Of a DNA stretch of 64,000 nt, positions 49,616 through 62,115 are shown one piece after another. The notes under the pieces are model-generated. The model had not been told where the DNA came from and ran no database searches. It saw only the letters and a list, made by a program, of their open reading frames with translations. The number at the start of each line of letters is the position of its first letter. Positions within the stretch are counted from its first letter, which is position 1. The stretch covers positions 1,736,001 to 1,800,000 of the forward strand of contig NW_027469085.1 of the NCBI RefSeq assembly GCF_051020765.1. Direction: 5' to 3'. The translations under genes and the position numbers were made by a program. This stretch comes from Lasioglossum baleicum. Lineage: Eukaryota > Arthropoda > Insecta > Hymenoptera > Halictidae.

Positions 49616-51575
49616 GAATTAAGCTGTACATCCCAATATTCCACCAACACAGAGTGGAACCACGCGCAGGATCTCGTTCTCCAACAGAAGCAGAGATGGA
49701 CCCGTTCGAAGAATACGGGATCATCCACGAAGGGTATTTCGATTTGTCGGAGGACGACGTGATGAGGAAAAATTGGAATTGATTCTGCGAGGATCACCGT
49801 CTCACCGGCGAGACGTGGCCGATGCCACCGTACCAATATAAACAACTAACGTCCCCTCCCCCTCGTCGGGACGCGGGAAAATTATCGAACGTTGGCCGGT
49901 CCGCGGATGTAAAAAGGTTCGGGAGCACTGCTGTAAAGCACAAGTGAGAGCTTCTGGATTCGAAGAATTGCAAGCTCTTAATATCACCATAGGTCTTGCG
50001 ATCCCTGAGAATTAAGCTGTGGAGCCCAATATTGCACCAACACAGAGTGGAACCACACGCAGGATCTCGTTCTGCAACCGTAGCAGAGATGGACCCGTTC
50101 GAAGCATACGCGACCATCCACAAAGGGTCATTTCGATTCGTCGGAGAACGACGTGATAAAGAAAAATTGGAATTTATTCTGCGAGGCTCTCCGTCTCACT
50201 GGTGACACAGGGCCGAAGCCTCCGAAAAAATATAAACAATTATCTTCCCCCTCCTCAACGGGACGCGTTAAAATTATCAAACGTAGAACGGCCCGCGGCT
50301 ATAATAAGGTTGGTGCGCACTGCTGTAAAGCACAAGTGAAAGCTTTTGGATTCGAAGAATTGCAAGCCCTTATTATCGCCACTGGTCTAGCGAAACGTGG
50401 GAATTAAGCTGTACAACACAATATTCCACCAACACAGAGTGGAACCACGCGCAGGATCTCGTTTTCCAACAGAAGCAGAGATGGACCCGTTCGAAGAATA
50501 CGGGATCATCCACAAAGGGTATTTCCTATTTGTCGGAGGACGACGTGATGAAGAAAAATTGGAATTTATTCTGCGAGGCTCTCCGTCTCACTGGTGAGAC
50601 AGGGCCGAAGCCTCCGAAAAAATATATACAATTATCGTCCCCCTCCTCAACGGGACGCGGTAAAATTAGCAAACGTTGAACGGCCCGCGGCTATAATAAG
50701 GTTGGTTCGCACTGCTGTAAAGCACAAGTGAAAGCTTTTGGATTCGAAGAATTGCAAGCCCTTATTATCACCACTGGTCTAGCGAAACGTGGGAATTAAG
50801 CTGTACAACCCAATATTCCACCAACACAGAGTGGAACCACGCCCAGGATCTCGTTCTCCAACAGAAGCAGAGATGGACCCATTCGAAGAATACGCGACCA
50901 TCCACAAAGGGTATTTCGATTTGTCGGAGAACGACGTGATAAAGAAAAATTTGAATTTATTCTGCGAGGCTCTCCGTCTCACTGGTGAGACAGGGCCGAA
51001 GCCTCCGAAAAAATATAAACAATTATCGACCCCTCCTCAATGGGACGCTGTAAAATTATCAAACGTTGAACGGCCCGCGGCTATAATAAGGTTGGTGCGC
51101 ACTGCTGTAAAGCACAAGTGAAAGCTTTTGGATTCGAAGAATTGCAAGCCCCTATTACCACCACTGGTCTAGCGAAACGTGGGAATTAAGCTGTACATCC
51201 CAATATTCCACCAACACAGAGTGGAACCACGCGCAGGATCTCGTTCTCCAACAGAAGCAGAGATTGACCCGTTCGAAGAATACGGGATCATCCACGAAGG
51301 GTATTTCGATTTGTCGGATGACGACGTGATGAGGAAAAATTGGAATTGATTCTGCGAGGATCACCGTCTCACCGGCGAGACGTGGCCGATGCCACCGTAC
51401 CAATATAAACAACTAACGTGCCCTCCCCCTCGTCGGGACGCGGTAAAATTATCGAACGTTGACCGGTCCGCGGATATAAAAAGGTTCGGGTGCACTGCTG
51501 TAAAGCACAAGTGAGAGCTTCTGGATTCGAAGAATTGCAAGCTCTTAATATCACCATAGGTCTAGCGAAACGTGG
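49616..51575 (+). repeat. Satellite segment with five different monomers
   Basis: Monomers at 49616 (393), 50009 (392), 50401 (392), 50793 (390) and 51183 (393) resemble classes common in the left array: the first two the pair at 23693 and 24086, the third 14768. They do not form a local HOR. Private changes include AAACGTAGAACG near 50283 and AAATTTGAAT near 50948. Confidence 0.88.
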
Positions 51576-53526
51576 GAATTAAGCTGTACAACCCAATATT
51601 CCACCAACACAGAGTGGATCCACGCCCAGGATCTCGTTCTCCAACCGAAGCAGAGATGGACGCGTTCGAAAAATACGCGACCATCCGCAAAGGGTATTTC
51701 GATTCGTTGGAGAACGACGTGATGAAGAAACATTGGAATTTGTTCTGCGAGGCTCACCGGCGAGTCGGGACCGAAGCCACCGCAACAATATAAGCAATTA
51801 ACGTCCCCCCCTTCATCGGGGCGAGGTAAAATTATCTAACGTTGGCCGGCTCGCGACTATAAAAAGTTTGGTTCGCACTGCTGTAAAGCACAAGTGAAAG
51901 CTTTTTGATTCGACGAATTGCAAGCTCATATTATCACCACTGGTCTAGCGAAACGTGGGAATTAAGTTGTACAATCCAATATTGCACCAACACAGAGTGG
52001 AACCACGCGCAGGATCTCGTTCTGCAACCGTAGCAGAGATGGACCCGTTCGAAGAATACGCGACCATCCACAAAGGGTATTTCGATTTGTCGGAGAACGA
52101 CGTGATAAAGAAAAATTGGAATTTATTCTGCGAGGCTCTCCGTCTCACTGGTGAGGCAGGGCCGAAGCCTCCGAAAAAATATAAACAATTATCGTCCCCC
52201 TCCTCAACGGGACGCGGTAAAATTATCAAACGTTGAACGGCCCGCGGCTATAATAAGGTTGGTGCGCACTGCTGTAAAGCACAAGTGAAAGCTTTTGGAA
52301 TCGAAGAATTGCAAGCCCTTATTATCACCACTGGTCTAGCGAAACGTGGGAATTAAGCTGTACAACGCAATATTCCGCCAACACAGAGTGGAACCACGCG
52401 CAGGATCTCGTTCTCCAACAGAAGCAGAGATGGACCCGTTCGAAGAATACGGGATCATCCACAAAGGCTATTTCCTATTTGTCGGAGGACGACGTGATGA
52501 AGAAAAATTGGAATTTATTCTGCGAGGCTCACCGCCTCACTAGTGAGCCAGGGCCGAAGCCTCTGAAAAAATATAAACAATTATCGTCCCCCTTCTCAAC
52601 GGGACGCGGTAAAATTATCAAACGTTGAACGGCCCGCGGCTATAATAAGGTTGGTGCGCACTGCTGTAAAGCACAAGGGAAAGCTTTTGGATTCGAAGAA
52701 TTGCAAGCCCTTATTATCACCACTGGTCTAGCGAAACGTAGGAATTAAGCTGTACAACCCAATATTCCGCCAACACAGAGTGGAACCACGCGCAGGATCG
52801 CGTTCACCAACCGAAGCAGAGATGGACATGTTCGAAGAATACGCTACCATCCACGAAGGGTATTTCGATTTGTCGGAGGACGACGTGATGAGGAAAAATT
52901 GGAATTGATTCTGCGAGGATCGCCGTCTCTCCGGCGAGACGTGGCCGATGCCACCGTACCAATATAAACAACTAACGTCCCCTCCCCCTCGTCGGGACGC
53001 GGTAAAATTATCGAACGTTGACCGGTCCGCGGATGTAAAAAGGTTCGGGAGCACTGCTGTAAAGCACAAGTGAGAGCTTCTGGATTCGAAGAATTGCAAG
53101 CTCTTAATATCACCATAGGTCTTGCGATCCCTGAGAATTAAGCTGTGGAGCCCAATATTGCACCAACACAGAGTGGAACCACACGCAGGATCTCGTTCTG
53201 CAACCGTAGCAGAGATGGACTCGTTCGAAGCATACGCGACCATCCACAAAGGGTCATTTCGATTCGTCGGAGGACGACGTGATGAAGAAAAATGGGAATT
53301 TATTCTGCGAGGCTCTCCGTCTCACCGGTGAGACAGGGCCGAAGCCTCCGAAAAAATATATACAATTATCGTCCACCTCCTCAACGGGACACGGTAAAAT
53401 TATCAAACGTTGAACGGCCCGCGGCTATAATAAGGTTGGTTCGCACTGCTGTAAAGCACAAGTGAAAGCTTTTGGATTCGAAGAATTGCAAGCCCTTATT
53501 ATCACCACTGGTCTAGCGAAACGTGG
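51576..53526 (+). repeat. 5-monomer HOR, copy 1 (1951 bp)
   Basis: Monomers at 51576 (383), 51959 (391), 52350 (392), 52742 (393) and 53135 (392). Unit-specific markers are GTGGATCCACGCCC, TTTTGGAATCG, CACAAGGGAAAG and AAACGTAGGAATT. Private changes are GGTGAGGCAGGG near 52153 and ATGGACTCGTTC near 53217. Confidence 0.93.
52438..52454 (+). other. CENP-B-box-like motif in the 5-mer HOR
   Basis: Exact core match. In the 1950-bp HOR one monomer in five carries it (52438, 54388, 56339, 58290), always in the monomer reading CTATTTCCTATTTG. Confidence 0.55.
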
Positions 53527-55476
53527 GAATTAAGCTGTACAACCCAATATTCCACCAACACAGAGTGGATCCACGCCCAGGATCTCGTTCTCCAACCGAA
53601 GCAGAGATGGACGCGTTCGAAAAATACGCGACCATCCGCAAAGGGTATTTCGATTCGTTGGAGAACGACGTGATGAAGAAACATTGGAATTTGTTCTGCG
53701 AGGCTCACCGGCGAGTCGGGACCGAAGCCACCGCAACAATATAAGCAATTAACGTCCCCCCCTTCATCGGGGCGAGGTAAAATTATCTAACGTTGGCCGG
53801 CTCGCGACTATAAAAAGTTTGGTTCGCACTGCTGTAACGACAAGTGAAAGCTTTTTGATTCGACGAATTGCAAGCTCATATTATCACCACTGGTCTAGCG
53901 AAACGTGGGAATTAAGTTGTACAATCCAATATTGCACCAACACAGAGTGGAACCACGCGCAGGATCTCGTTCTGCAACCGTAGCAGAGATGGACCCGTTC
54001 GAAGAATACGCGACCATCCTCAAAGGGTATTTCGATTTGTCGGAGAACGACGTGATAAAGAAAAATTGGAATTTATTCTGCGAGGCTCTCCGTCTCACTG
54101 GTGAGACAGGGCCGAAGCCTCCGAAAAAATATAAACAATTATCGTCCCCCTCCTCAACGGGACGCGGTAAAATTATCAAACGTTGAACGGCCCGCGGCTA
54201 TAATAAGGTTGGTGCGCACTGCTGTAAAGCACAAGTGAAAGCTTTTGGAATCGAAGAATTGCAAGCCCTTATTATCACCACTGGTCTAGCGAAACGTGGG
54301 AATTAAGCTGTACAACGCAATATTCCGCCAACACAGAGTGGAACCACGCGCAGGATCTCGTTCTCCAACAGAAGCAGAGATGGACCCGTTCGAAGAATAC
54401 GGGATCATCCACAAAGGCTATTTCCTATTTGTCGGAGGACGACGTGATGAAGAAAAATTGGAATTTATTCTGCGAGGCTCACCGCCTCACTAGTGAGCCA
54501 GGGCCGAAGCCTCTGAAAAAATATAAACAATTATCGTCCCCCTTCTCAACGGGACGCGGTAAAATTATCAAACGTTGAACGGCCCGCGGCTATAATAAGG
54601 TTGGTGCGCACTGCTGTAAAGCACAAGGGAAAGCTTTTGGATTCGAAGAATTGCAAGCCCTTATTATCACCACTGGTCTAGCGAAACGTAGGAATTAAGC
54701 TGTACAACCCAATATTCCGCCAACACAGAGTGGAACCACGCGCAGGATCGCGTTCACCAACCGAAGCAGAGATGGACATGTTCGAAGAATACGCTACCAT
54801 CCACGAAGGGTATTTCGATTTGTCGGAGGACGACGTGATGAGGAAAAATTGGAATTGATTCTGCGAGGATCGCCGTCTCTCCGGCGAGACGTGGCCGATG
54901 CCACCGTACCAATATAAACAACTAACGTCCCCTCCCCCTCGTCGGGACGCGGTAAAATTATCGAACGTTGACCGGTCCGCGGATGTAAAAAGGTTCGGGA
55001 GCACTGCTGTAAAGCACAAGTGAGAGCTTCTGGATTCGAAGAATTGCAAGCTCTTAATATCACCATAGGTCTTGCGATCCCTGAGAATTAAGCTGTGGAG
55101 CCCAATATTGCACCAACACAGAGTGGAACCACACGCAGGATCTCGTTCTGCAACCGTAGCAGAGATGGACCCGTTCGAAGCATACGCGACCATCCACAAA
55201 GGGTCATTTCGATTCGTCGGAGGACGACGTGATGAAGAAAAATGGGAATTTATTCTGCGAGGCTCTCCGTCTCACCGGTGAGACAGGGCCGAAGCCTCCG
55301 AAAAAATATATACAATTATCGTCCACCTCCTCAACGGGACACGGTAAAATTATCAAACGTTGAACGGCCCGCGGCTATAATAAGGTTGGTTCGCACTGCT
55401 GTAAAGCACAAGTGAAAGCTTTTGGATTCGAAGAATTGCAAGCCCTTATTATCACCACTGGTCTAGCGAAACGTGG
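53527..55476 (+). repeat. 5-monomer HOR, copy 2 (1950 bp)
   Basis: Collinear with copy 1 and almost identical. It is one base shorter because its first monomer reads TGTAACGACAAG near 53836 instead of TGTAAAGCACAAG. It shares CATCCTCAAAGG near 54018 with copies 3 and 4 but not copy 1 (CATCCACAAAGG). Confidence 0.93.
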
Positions 55477-57427
55477 GAATTAAGCTGTACAACCCAATAT
55501 TCCACCAACACAGAGTGGATCCACGCCCAGGATCTCGTTCTCCAACCGAAGCAGAGATGGACGCGTTCGAAAAATACGCGACCATCCGCAAAGGGTATTT
55601 CGATTCGTTGGAGAACGACGTGATGAAGAAACATTGGAATTTGTTCTGCGAGGCTCACCGGCGAGTCGGGACCGAAGCCACCGCAACAATATAAGCAATT
55701 AACGTCCCCCCCTTCATCGGGGCGAGGTAAAATTATCTAACGTTGGCCGGCTCGCGACTATAAAAAGTTTGGTTCGCACTGCTGTAAAGCACAAGTGAAA
55801 GCTTTTTGATTCGACGAATTGCAAGCTCATATTATCACCACTGGTCTAGCGAAACGTGGGAATTAAGTTGTACAATCCAATATTGCACCAACACAGAGTG
55901 GAACCACGCGCAGGATCTCGTTCTGCAACCGTAGCAGAGATGGACCCGTTCGAAGAATACGCGACCATCCTCAAAGGGTATTTCGATTTGTCGGAGAACG
56001 ACGTGATAAAGAAAAATTGGAATTTATTCTGCGAGGCTCTCCGTCTCACTGGTGAGACAGGGCCGAAGCCTCCGAAAAAATATAAACAATTATCGTCCCC
56101 CTCCTCAACGGGACGCGGTAAAATTATCAAACGTTGAACGGCCCGCGGCTATAATAAGGTTGGTGCGCACTGCTGTAAAGCACAAGTGAAAGCTTTTGGA
56201 ATCGAAGAATTGCAAGCCCTTATTATCACCACTGGTCTAGCGAAACGTGGGAATTAAGCTGTACAACGCAATATTCCGCCAACACAGAGTGGAACCACGT
56301 GCAGGATCTCGTTCTCCAACAGAAGCAGAGATGGACCCGTTCGAAGAATACGGGATCATCCACAAAGGCTATTTCCTATTTGTCGGAGGACGACGTGATG
56401 AAGAAAAATTGGAATTTATTCTGCGAGGCTCACCGCCTCACTAGTGAGCCAGGGCCGAAGCCTCTGAAAAAATATAAACAATTATCGTCCCCCTTCTCAA
56501 CGGGACGCGGTAAAATTATCAAACGTTGAACGGCCCGCGGCTATAATAAGGTTGGTGCGCACTGCTGTAAAGCACAAGGGAAAGCTTTTGGATTCGAAGA
56601 ATTGCAAGCCCTTATTATCACCACTGGTCTAGCGAAACGTAGGAATTAAGCTGTACAACCCAATATTCCGCCAACACAGAGTGGAACCACGCGCAGGATC
56701 GCGTTCACCAACCGAAGCAGAGATGGACATGTTCGAAGAATACGCTACCATCCACGAAGGGTATTTCGATTTGTCGGAGGACGACGTGATGAGGAAAAAT
56801 TGGAATTGATTCTGCGAGGATCGCCGTCTCTCCGGCGAGACGTGGCCGATGCCACCGTACCAATATAAACAACTAACGTCCCCTCCCCCTCGTCGGGACG
56901 CGGTAAAATTATCGAACGTTGACCGGTCCGCGGATGTAAAAAGGTTCGGGAGCACTGCTGTAAAGCACAAGTGAGAGCTTCTGGATTCGAAGAATTGCAA
57001 GCTCTTAATATCACCATAGGTCTTGCGATCCCTGAGAATTAAGCTGTGGAGCCCAATATTGCACCAACACAGAGTGGAACCACACGCAGGATCTCGTTCT
57101 GCAACCGTAGCAGAGATGGACCCGTTCGAAGCATACGCGACCATCCACAAAGGGTCATTTCGATTCGTCGGAGGACGACGTGATGAAGAAAAATGGGAAT
57201 TTATTCTGCGAGGCTCTCCGTCTCACCGGTGAGACAGGGCCGAAGCCTCCGAAAAAATATATACAATTATCGTCCACCTCCTCAACGGGACACGGTAAAA
57301 TTATCAAACGTTGAACGGCCCGCGGCTATAATAAGGTTGGTTCGCACTGCTGTAAAGCACAAGTGAAAGCTTTTGGATTCGAAGAATTGCAAGCCCTTAT
57401 TATCACCACTGGTCTAGCGAAACGTGG
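55477..57427 (+). repeat. 5-monomer HOR, copy 3 (1951 bp)
   Basis: Collinear with the previous copies. CACGTGCAGG near 56298 is shared with the fourth copy only, so copies 3 and 4 are the closest pair. Confidence 0.93.
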
Positions 57428-58986
57428 GAATTAAGCTGTACAACCCAATATTCCACCAACACAGAGTGGATCCACGCCCAGGATCTCGTTCTCCAACCGA
57501 AGCAGAGATGGACGCGTTCGAAAAATACGCGACCATCCGCAAAGGGTATTTCGATTCGTTGGAGAACGACGTGATGAAGAAACATTGGAATTTGTTCTGC
57601 GAGGCTCACCGGCGAGTCGGGACCGAAGCCACCGCAACAATATAAGCAATTAACGTCCCCCCCTTCATCGGGGCGAGGTAAAATTATCTAACGTTGGCCG
57701 GCTCGCGACTATAAAAAGTTTGGTTCGCACTGCTGTAAAGCACAAGTGAAAGCTTTTTGATTCGACGAATTGCAAGCTCATATTATCACCACTGGTCTAG
57801 CGAAACGTGGGAATTAAGTTGTACAATCCAATATTGCACCAACACAGAGTGGAACCACGCGCAGGATCTCGTTCTGCAACCGTAGCAGAGATGGACCCGT
57901 TCGAAGAATACGCGACCATCCTCAAAGGGTATTTCGATTTGTCGGAGAACGACGTGATAAAGAAAAATTGGAATTTATTCTGCGAGGCTCTCCGTCTCAC
58001 TGGTGAGACAGGGCCGAAGCCTCCGAAAAAATATAAACAATTATCGTCCCCCTCCTCAACGGGACGCGGTAAAATTATCAAACGTTGAACGGCCCGCGGC
58101 TATAATAAGGTTGGTGCGCACTGCTGTAAAGCACAAGTGAAAGCTTTTGGAATCGAAGAATTGCAAGCCCTTATTATCACCACTGGTCTAGCGAAACGTG
58201 GGAATTAAGCTGTACAACGCAATATTCCGCCAACACAGAGTGGAACCACGTGCAGGATCTCGTTCTCCAACAGAAGCAGAGATGGACCCGTTCGAAGAAT
58301 ACGGGATCATCCACAAAGGCTATTTCCTATTTGTCGGAGGACGACGTGATGAAGAAAAATTGGAATTTATTCTGCGAGGCTCACCGCCTCACTAGTGAGC
58401 CAGGGCCGAAGCCTCTGAAAAAATATAAACAATTATCGTCCCCCTTCTCAACGGGACGCGGTAAAATTATCAAACGTTGAACGGCCCGCGGCTATAATAA
58501 GGTTGGTGCGCACTGCTGTAAAGCACAAGGGAAAGCTTTTGGATTCGAAGAATTGCAAGCCCTTATTATCACCACTGGTCTAGCGAAACGTAGGAATTAA
58601 GCTGTACAACCCAATATTCCGCCAACACAGAGTGGAACCACGCGCAGGATCGCGTTCACCAACCGAAGCAGAGATGGACATGTTCGAAGAATACGCTACC
58701 ATCCACGAAGGGTATTTCGATTTGTCGGAGGACGACGTGATGAGGAAAAATTGGAATTGATTCTGCGAGGATCGCCGTCTCTCCGGCGAGACGTGGCCGA
58801 TGCCACCGTACCAATATAAACAACTAACGTCCCCTCCCCCTCGTCGGGACGCGGTAAAATTATCGAACGTTGACCGGTCCGCGGATGTAAAAAGGTTCGG
58901 GAGCACTGCTGTAAAGCACAAGTGAGAGCTTCTGGATTCGAAGAATTGCAAGCTCTTAATATCACCATAGGTCTTGCGATCCCTGA
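57428..58986 (+). repeat. 5-monomer HOR, copy 4 (four monomers)
   Basis: Monomers at 57428, 57811, 58202 and 58594 continue the order. The fifth position (58987) belongs to a different class, so the HOR ends here. Confidence 0.92.
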
Positions 58987-60158
58987 GAATTAAGCTGTGG
59001 AGCCCAATATTCCGCCAACACAGAGTGGAACCACGCGCAGAATCTCGTTCTGCAACCGCAGCAGAGATGGACCCGTTCGAAGCATACGCGACCATCCACA
59101 AAGGGTCATTTCGATTCGTCGGAGAACGACGTGATAAAGAAAAATTGGAATTTATTCTGCGAGGCTCTCCGTCTCACTGGTGACACAGGGCCGAAGCCTC
59201 CGAAAAAATATAAACAATTATCTTCCCCCTCCTCAACGGGACGCGGTAAAATTATCAAACGTTGAACGGCCCGCGGCTATAATAAGGTTGGTGCGCACTG
59301 CTGTAAAGCACAAGTGAAAGCTTTTGGATTCGAAGAATTGCAAGCACTTATTATCGCCACTGGTCTAGCGAAACGTGGGAATTAAGCTGTACAACACAAT
59401 ATTCCACCAACACAGAGTGGAACCACGCGCAGGATCTCGTTTTCCAACAGAAGCAGAGATGGACCCGTTCGAAGAATACGGGATCATCCACAAAGGGTAT
59501 TTCGATTTGTCGGAGGACGACGTGATGAAGAAAAATTGGAATTTATTCTGCGAGGCTCTCCGTCTCACTGGTGAGACAGGGCCGAAGCCTCCGAAAAAAT
59601 ATATACAATTATCGTCCCCCTCCTCAACGGGACGCGGTAAAATTATCAAACGTTGAACGGCCCGCGGCTATAATAAGGTTGGTTCGCACTGCTGTAAAGC
59701 ACAAGTGAAAGCTTTGGATTCGAAGAATTGCATGCCCTTATTATCACCACTGGTCTAGCGAAACGTGGGAATTAAGCTGTACAACCCAATATTCCACCAA
59801 CACAGAGTGGAACCACGCCCAGGATCTCGTTCTCCAACAGAAGCAGAGATGGACCCATTCGAAGAATACGCGACCATCCACAAAGGGTATTTCGATTTGT
59901 CGGAGAACGACGTGATAAAGAAAAATTGGAATTTATTCTGCGAGGCTCTCCGTCTCACTGGTGAGACAGGGCCGAAGCCTCCGAAAAAATATAAACAATT
60001 ATCGACCCCTCCTCAATGGGACGCGGTAAAATTATCAAACGTTGAACGGCCCGCGGCTATAATAAGGTTGGTGCGCACTGCTGTAAAGCACAAGTGAAAG
60101 CTTTTGGATTCGAAGAATTGCAAGCCCTTATTATCACCACTGGTCTAGCGAAACGTGG
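58987..60158 (+). repeat. 3-monomer HOR of ~1172 bp, copy 1
   Basis: Monomers at 58987, 59379 and 59769. The first is marked by CGCAGAATCTCG and GGTGACACAGGG, the second by TACAACACAAT and CGTTTTCCAAC, the third by GACCCATTCGAAG. Confidence 0.88.
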
Positions 60159-61331
60159 GAATTAAGCTGTGGAGCCCAATATTCCGCCAACACAGAGTGG
60201 AACCACGCGCAGAATCTCGTTCTGCAACCGCAGCAGAGATGGACCCGTTCGAAGCATACGCGACCATCCACAAAGGGTCATTTCGATTCGTCGGAGAACG
60301 ACGTGATAAAGAAAAATTGGAATTTATTCTGCGAGGCTCTCCGTCTCACTGGTGACACAGGGCCGAAGCCTCCGAAAAAATATAAACAATTATCTTCCCC
60401 CTCCTCAACGGGACGCGGTAAAATTATCAAACGTTGAACGGCCCGCGGCTATAATAAGGTTGGTGCCCACTGCTGTAAAGCACAAGTGAAAGCTTTTGGA
60501 TTCGAAGAATTGCAAGCCCTTATTATCGCCACTGGTCTAGCGAAACGTGGGAATTAAGCTGTACAACACAATATTCCACCAACACAGAGTGGAACCACGC
60601 GCAGGATCTCGTTTTCCAACAGAAGCAGAGATGGACCCGTTCGAAGAATACGGGATCATCCACAAAGGGTATTTCCTATTTGTCGGAGGACGACGTGATG
60701 AAGAAAAATTGGAATTTATTCTGCGAGGCTCTCCGTCTCACTGGTGAGACAGGGCCGAAGCCTCCGAAAAAATATATACAATTATCGTCCCCCTCCTCAA
60801 CGGGTGCGGTAAAATTATCAAACGTTGAACGGCCCGCGGCTATAATAAGGTTGGTGCGCACTGCTGTAAAGCACAAGTGAAAGCTTTTGAATTCGAAGAA
60901 TTGCAAGCCCTTATTATCACCACTGGTCTAGCGAAACGTGGGAATTAAGCTGTACAACCCAATATTCCACCAACACAGAGTGGAACCACGCCCAGGATCT
61001 CGTTCTCCAACAGAAGCAGAGATGGACCCATTCGAAGAATACGCGACCATCCACAAAGGGTATTTCGATTTGTCGGAGAACGACGTGATAAAGAAAAATT
61101 GGAATTTATTCTGCGAGGCTCTCCGTCTCACTGGTGAGACAGGGCCGAAGCCTCCGAAAAAATATAAACAATTATCGACCCCTCCTCAATGGGACGCGGT
61201 AAAATTATCAAACGTTGAACGGCCCGCGGCTATAATAAGGTTGGTGCGCACTGCTGTAAAGCACAAGTGAAAGCTTTTGGATTCGAAGAATTGCAAGCCC
61301 TTATTATCACCACTGGTCTAGCGAAACGTGG
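60159..61331 (+). repeat. 3-monomer HOR of ~1173 bp, copy 2
   Basis: Monomers at 60159, 60551 and 60942 repeat the order. The second has lost three bases in CAACGGGTGCGG near 60804. Related monomers at 6992 and 14768 read GGGTTCGCGG here, so the site is prone to small changes. Confidence 0.88.
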
Positions 61332-62115
61332 GAATTAAGCTGTACAACCCAATATTCCGCCAACACAGAGTGGAACCACGCGCAGAATCTCGTTCTGCAA
61401 CCGCAGCAGAGATGGACCCGTTCGAAGCATACGCGACCATCCACAAAGGGTCATTTCGATTCGTCGGAGAACGACGTGATAAAGAAAAATTGGAATTTAT
61501 TCTGCGAGGCTCTCCGTCTCACTGGTGACACAGGGCCGAAGCCTCCGAAAAAATATAAACAATTATCTTCCCCCTCCTCAACGGGACGCGGTAAAATTAT
61601 CAAACGTTGAACGGCCCGCGGCTATAATAAGGTTGGTGCGCACTGCTGTAAAGCACAAGTGAAAGCTTTTGGATTCGAAGAATTGCAAGCCCTTATTATC
61701 GCCACTGGTCTAGCGAAACGTGGGAATTAAGCTGTACAACACAATATTCCACCAACACAGAGTGGAACCACGCGCAGGATCTCGTTTTCCAACAGAAGCA
61801 GAGATGGACCCGTTCGAAGAATACGGGATCATCCACAAAGGGTATTTCCTATTTGTCGGAAGACGACGTGATGAAGAAAAATTGGAATTTATTCTGCGAG
61901 GCTCTCCGTCTCACTGGTGAGACAGGGCCGAAGCCTCCGAAAAAATATATACAATTATCGTCCCCCTCCTCAACGGGACGCGGTAAAATTATCAAACGTT
62001 GAACGGCCCGCGGCTATAATAAGGTTGGTTCGCACTGCTGTAAAGCACAAGTGAAAGCTTTTGGATTCGAAGAATTGCAAGCCCTTATTATCACCACTGG
62101 TCTAGCGAAACGTGG
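61332..62115 (+). repeat. 3-monomer HOR, partial third copy
   Basis: Only the first two positions (61332, 61724) are present. The monomer at 61332 starts TGTACAACCC where the other copies have TGTGGAGCCC, although the rest matches. This looks like a short conversion tract. Confidence 0.82.
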
